Source of the DNA: Thalassocella blandensis
GTDB taxonomy: Bacteria > Pseudomonadota > Gammaproteobacteria > Pseudomonadales > Cellvibrionaceae
DNA length: 64,000 nucleotides
Direction of reading: 5' to 3'
NCBI GenBank assembly: GCA_902141825.1
Contig: CABFPG010000001.1
Location: 434,001 to 498,000, forward strand
Position 1 is the first letter of the stretch. Each line of letters begins with the position of its first letter. The translations under genes were made by a program, and so were the position numbers. This document shows, piece by piece, positions 63,274-64,000 of the stretch. The notes beneath the pieces are model-generated. The model worked only from the letters and a program-made list of their open reading frames with translations, was not told the origin of the DNA and ran no database searches.

Positions 63274-63698
63274 GGAAATATCCTCTTTTACCTGTCTTGT
63301 TACCTAAGTTGACCAGCGGTGATCATGCCGGTCGGCTTATATTCTAAACCCTCTATTTCCTCAATCATTGAGGCAAACCAGCAAAACACAACGGTTACAC
63401 CATTAATTTTTACTATTGGGGTTTGTCAAACTTCACAAACTAAGCAATCGGGTGCATTTTTGCTCAAATAGCTCTGGAGATGCCTCTCCATTGAACAACA
63501 AACAAACACACTTCACTTTCTCTTGGCTGCCAATATTTTGTACAACGTAAACTCATGCAACCGTTTTATTATTATAGCCATGATGCCCCATCAGGATTAG
63601 CGATAAATTGGGTTAATTTTGTGAATCGCACTTTTTGCGAGTTCCATCGCTTATTGACTGGCCAGACTAGTAATATTTCGTTATAGCTCCGTTGACGA
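63274..63698. other. Intergenic region rlmE-ftsH
   Basis: 425 bp without a gene that I can support. It should contain the ftsH promoter. I looked for a sigma-32-type promoter on the minus strand and found no convincing match. Confidence 0.4.
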
Positions 63699-64000
63699 TT
63701 AGCCTTTGTAGCCTTTTGCCACTACGTAAACTTCACGCGACCTTGCACGAGACGAATCCGGCTTTCGAATGAGCACTTTATTGAACTTTTGCTTACATTC
63801 CGCAATATACGCATCAAAACCTTCACCCTGAAATACTTTGGCCACAAAATCAGCCCCAGGCTTACCCACTAAGGTCACCATTTCCAGCGCAAGTTCCACA
63901 AGATACATGGATTGAGGCTGATCAATGTCACTTATGCCACTCATGTTCGGGGCCATGTCAGATATTACGAGATCAGCTTTATTCTCCCCCATGGAGTCCA
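63699..64000 (-). CDS. rlmE: 23S rRNA 2'-O-ribose U2552 methyltransferase RlmE, C-terminal part
   Basis: About 100 C-terminal residues; the gene continues beyond the window end. Typical RrmJ/FtsJ motifs are present: [11 protein letters not shown] with the catalytic Asp, [10 protein letters not shown] with the catalytic Lys, and [16 protein letters not shown] with the catalytic Glu. It methylates U2552 of 23S rRNA during late 50S assembly. The rlmE-ftsH order is conserved in proteobacteria. Confidence 0.94.
   Translation of the reverse strand, partial: DSMGENKADLVISDMAPNMSGISDIDQPQSMYLVELALEMVTLVGKPGADFVAKVFQGEGFDAYIAECKQKFNKVLIRKPDSSRARSREVYVVAKGYKG

Overview
The window is a piece of a marine-type gammaproteobacterial chromosome, most likely from the Cellvibrionales or a close relative; this assignment is inferred from gene content and was not tested by phylogeny. 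Its two ends hold a deeply conserved housekeeping block, all on the minus strand. The right end carries rlmE (partial), ftsH, folP, glmM, tpiA, secG and tRNA-Leu(GAG). The left end carries rimP, nusA and the first 12 codons of infB. In Escherichia coli these halves are joined as secG-leuU-metY-rimP-nusA-infB. Here the initiator tRNA sits alone at about 24 kb, with 33 kb between it and tRNA-Leu and 21.5 kb between it and rimP.

From 2.3 to 23.5 kb lies a carbohydrate pair (a large GH94-clan phosphorylase and a GPH-type sugar symporter) and then an iron-starvation region. Five Fur-box-like sites precede: a nickel superoxide dismutase operon (sodN, its maturation protease sodX, a small His-rich membrane protein, a cluster-free CysH-like reductase) ending near fur; flavodoxin, helical proteins and fumC; an Fe(III) substrate-binding protein; a divergent piuC/lipoprotein pair; and a DUF3649-PepSY-DUF3325 operon. 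An Fe(III) ABC permease and ATPase lie nearby. The common theme is replacement of iron enzymes by iron-free ones plus iron uptake.

From 24 to 34.7 kb there is an SSS symporter, a four-gene glucosylglycerate operon (glycerate kinase, phosphatase, GpgS synthase, GH13_18 phosphorylase) that can both make and recycle this compatible solute, and a Cpx envelope-stress locus with a perfect CpxR box between cpxP and cpxRA. From 34.8 to 47 kb there is a giant Reg_prop/Hpt/HATPase sensor kinase and the three AmmeMemoRadiSam genes (amrS, amrB, amrA), interleaved with a CheB-CheR-PAS-kinase-receiver hybrid and a stand-alone CheB. Next come a sugar-phosphate transferase fused to a ferritin-like diiron domain, thiopurine methyltransferase, a MerR regulator and a PrpA-type phosphatase.

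Between about 50.93 and 56.62 kb lies a decayed integrative element bounded by copies of the tRNA-Leu 3' end. It keeps an intact anti-phage dCTP deaminase (AvcD type), a small ORF before it and a one-TM protein. Its alpA, helix-turn-helix gene, prtN and two other genes are broken by frameshifts or stops, and no integrase remains. Three 167-bp hairpin-rich tandem repeats, each ending in the tRNA 3' end, join the element to tRNA-Leu. On the other side of the tRNA, nearly three 140-bp tandem repeats carry decayed tRNA 5' ends. This array and the AmmeMemoRadiSam/chemotaxis-like locus are the most unusual parts of the window.
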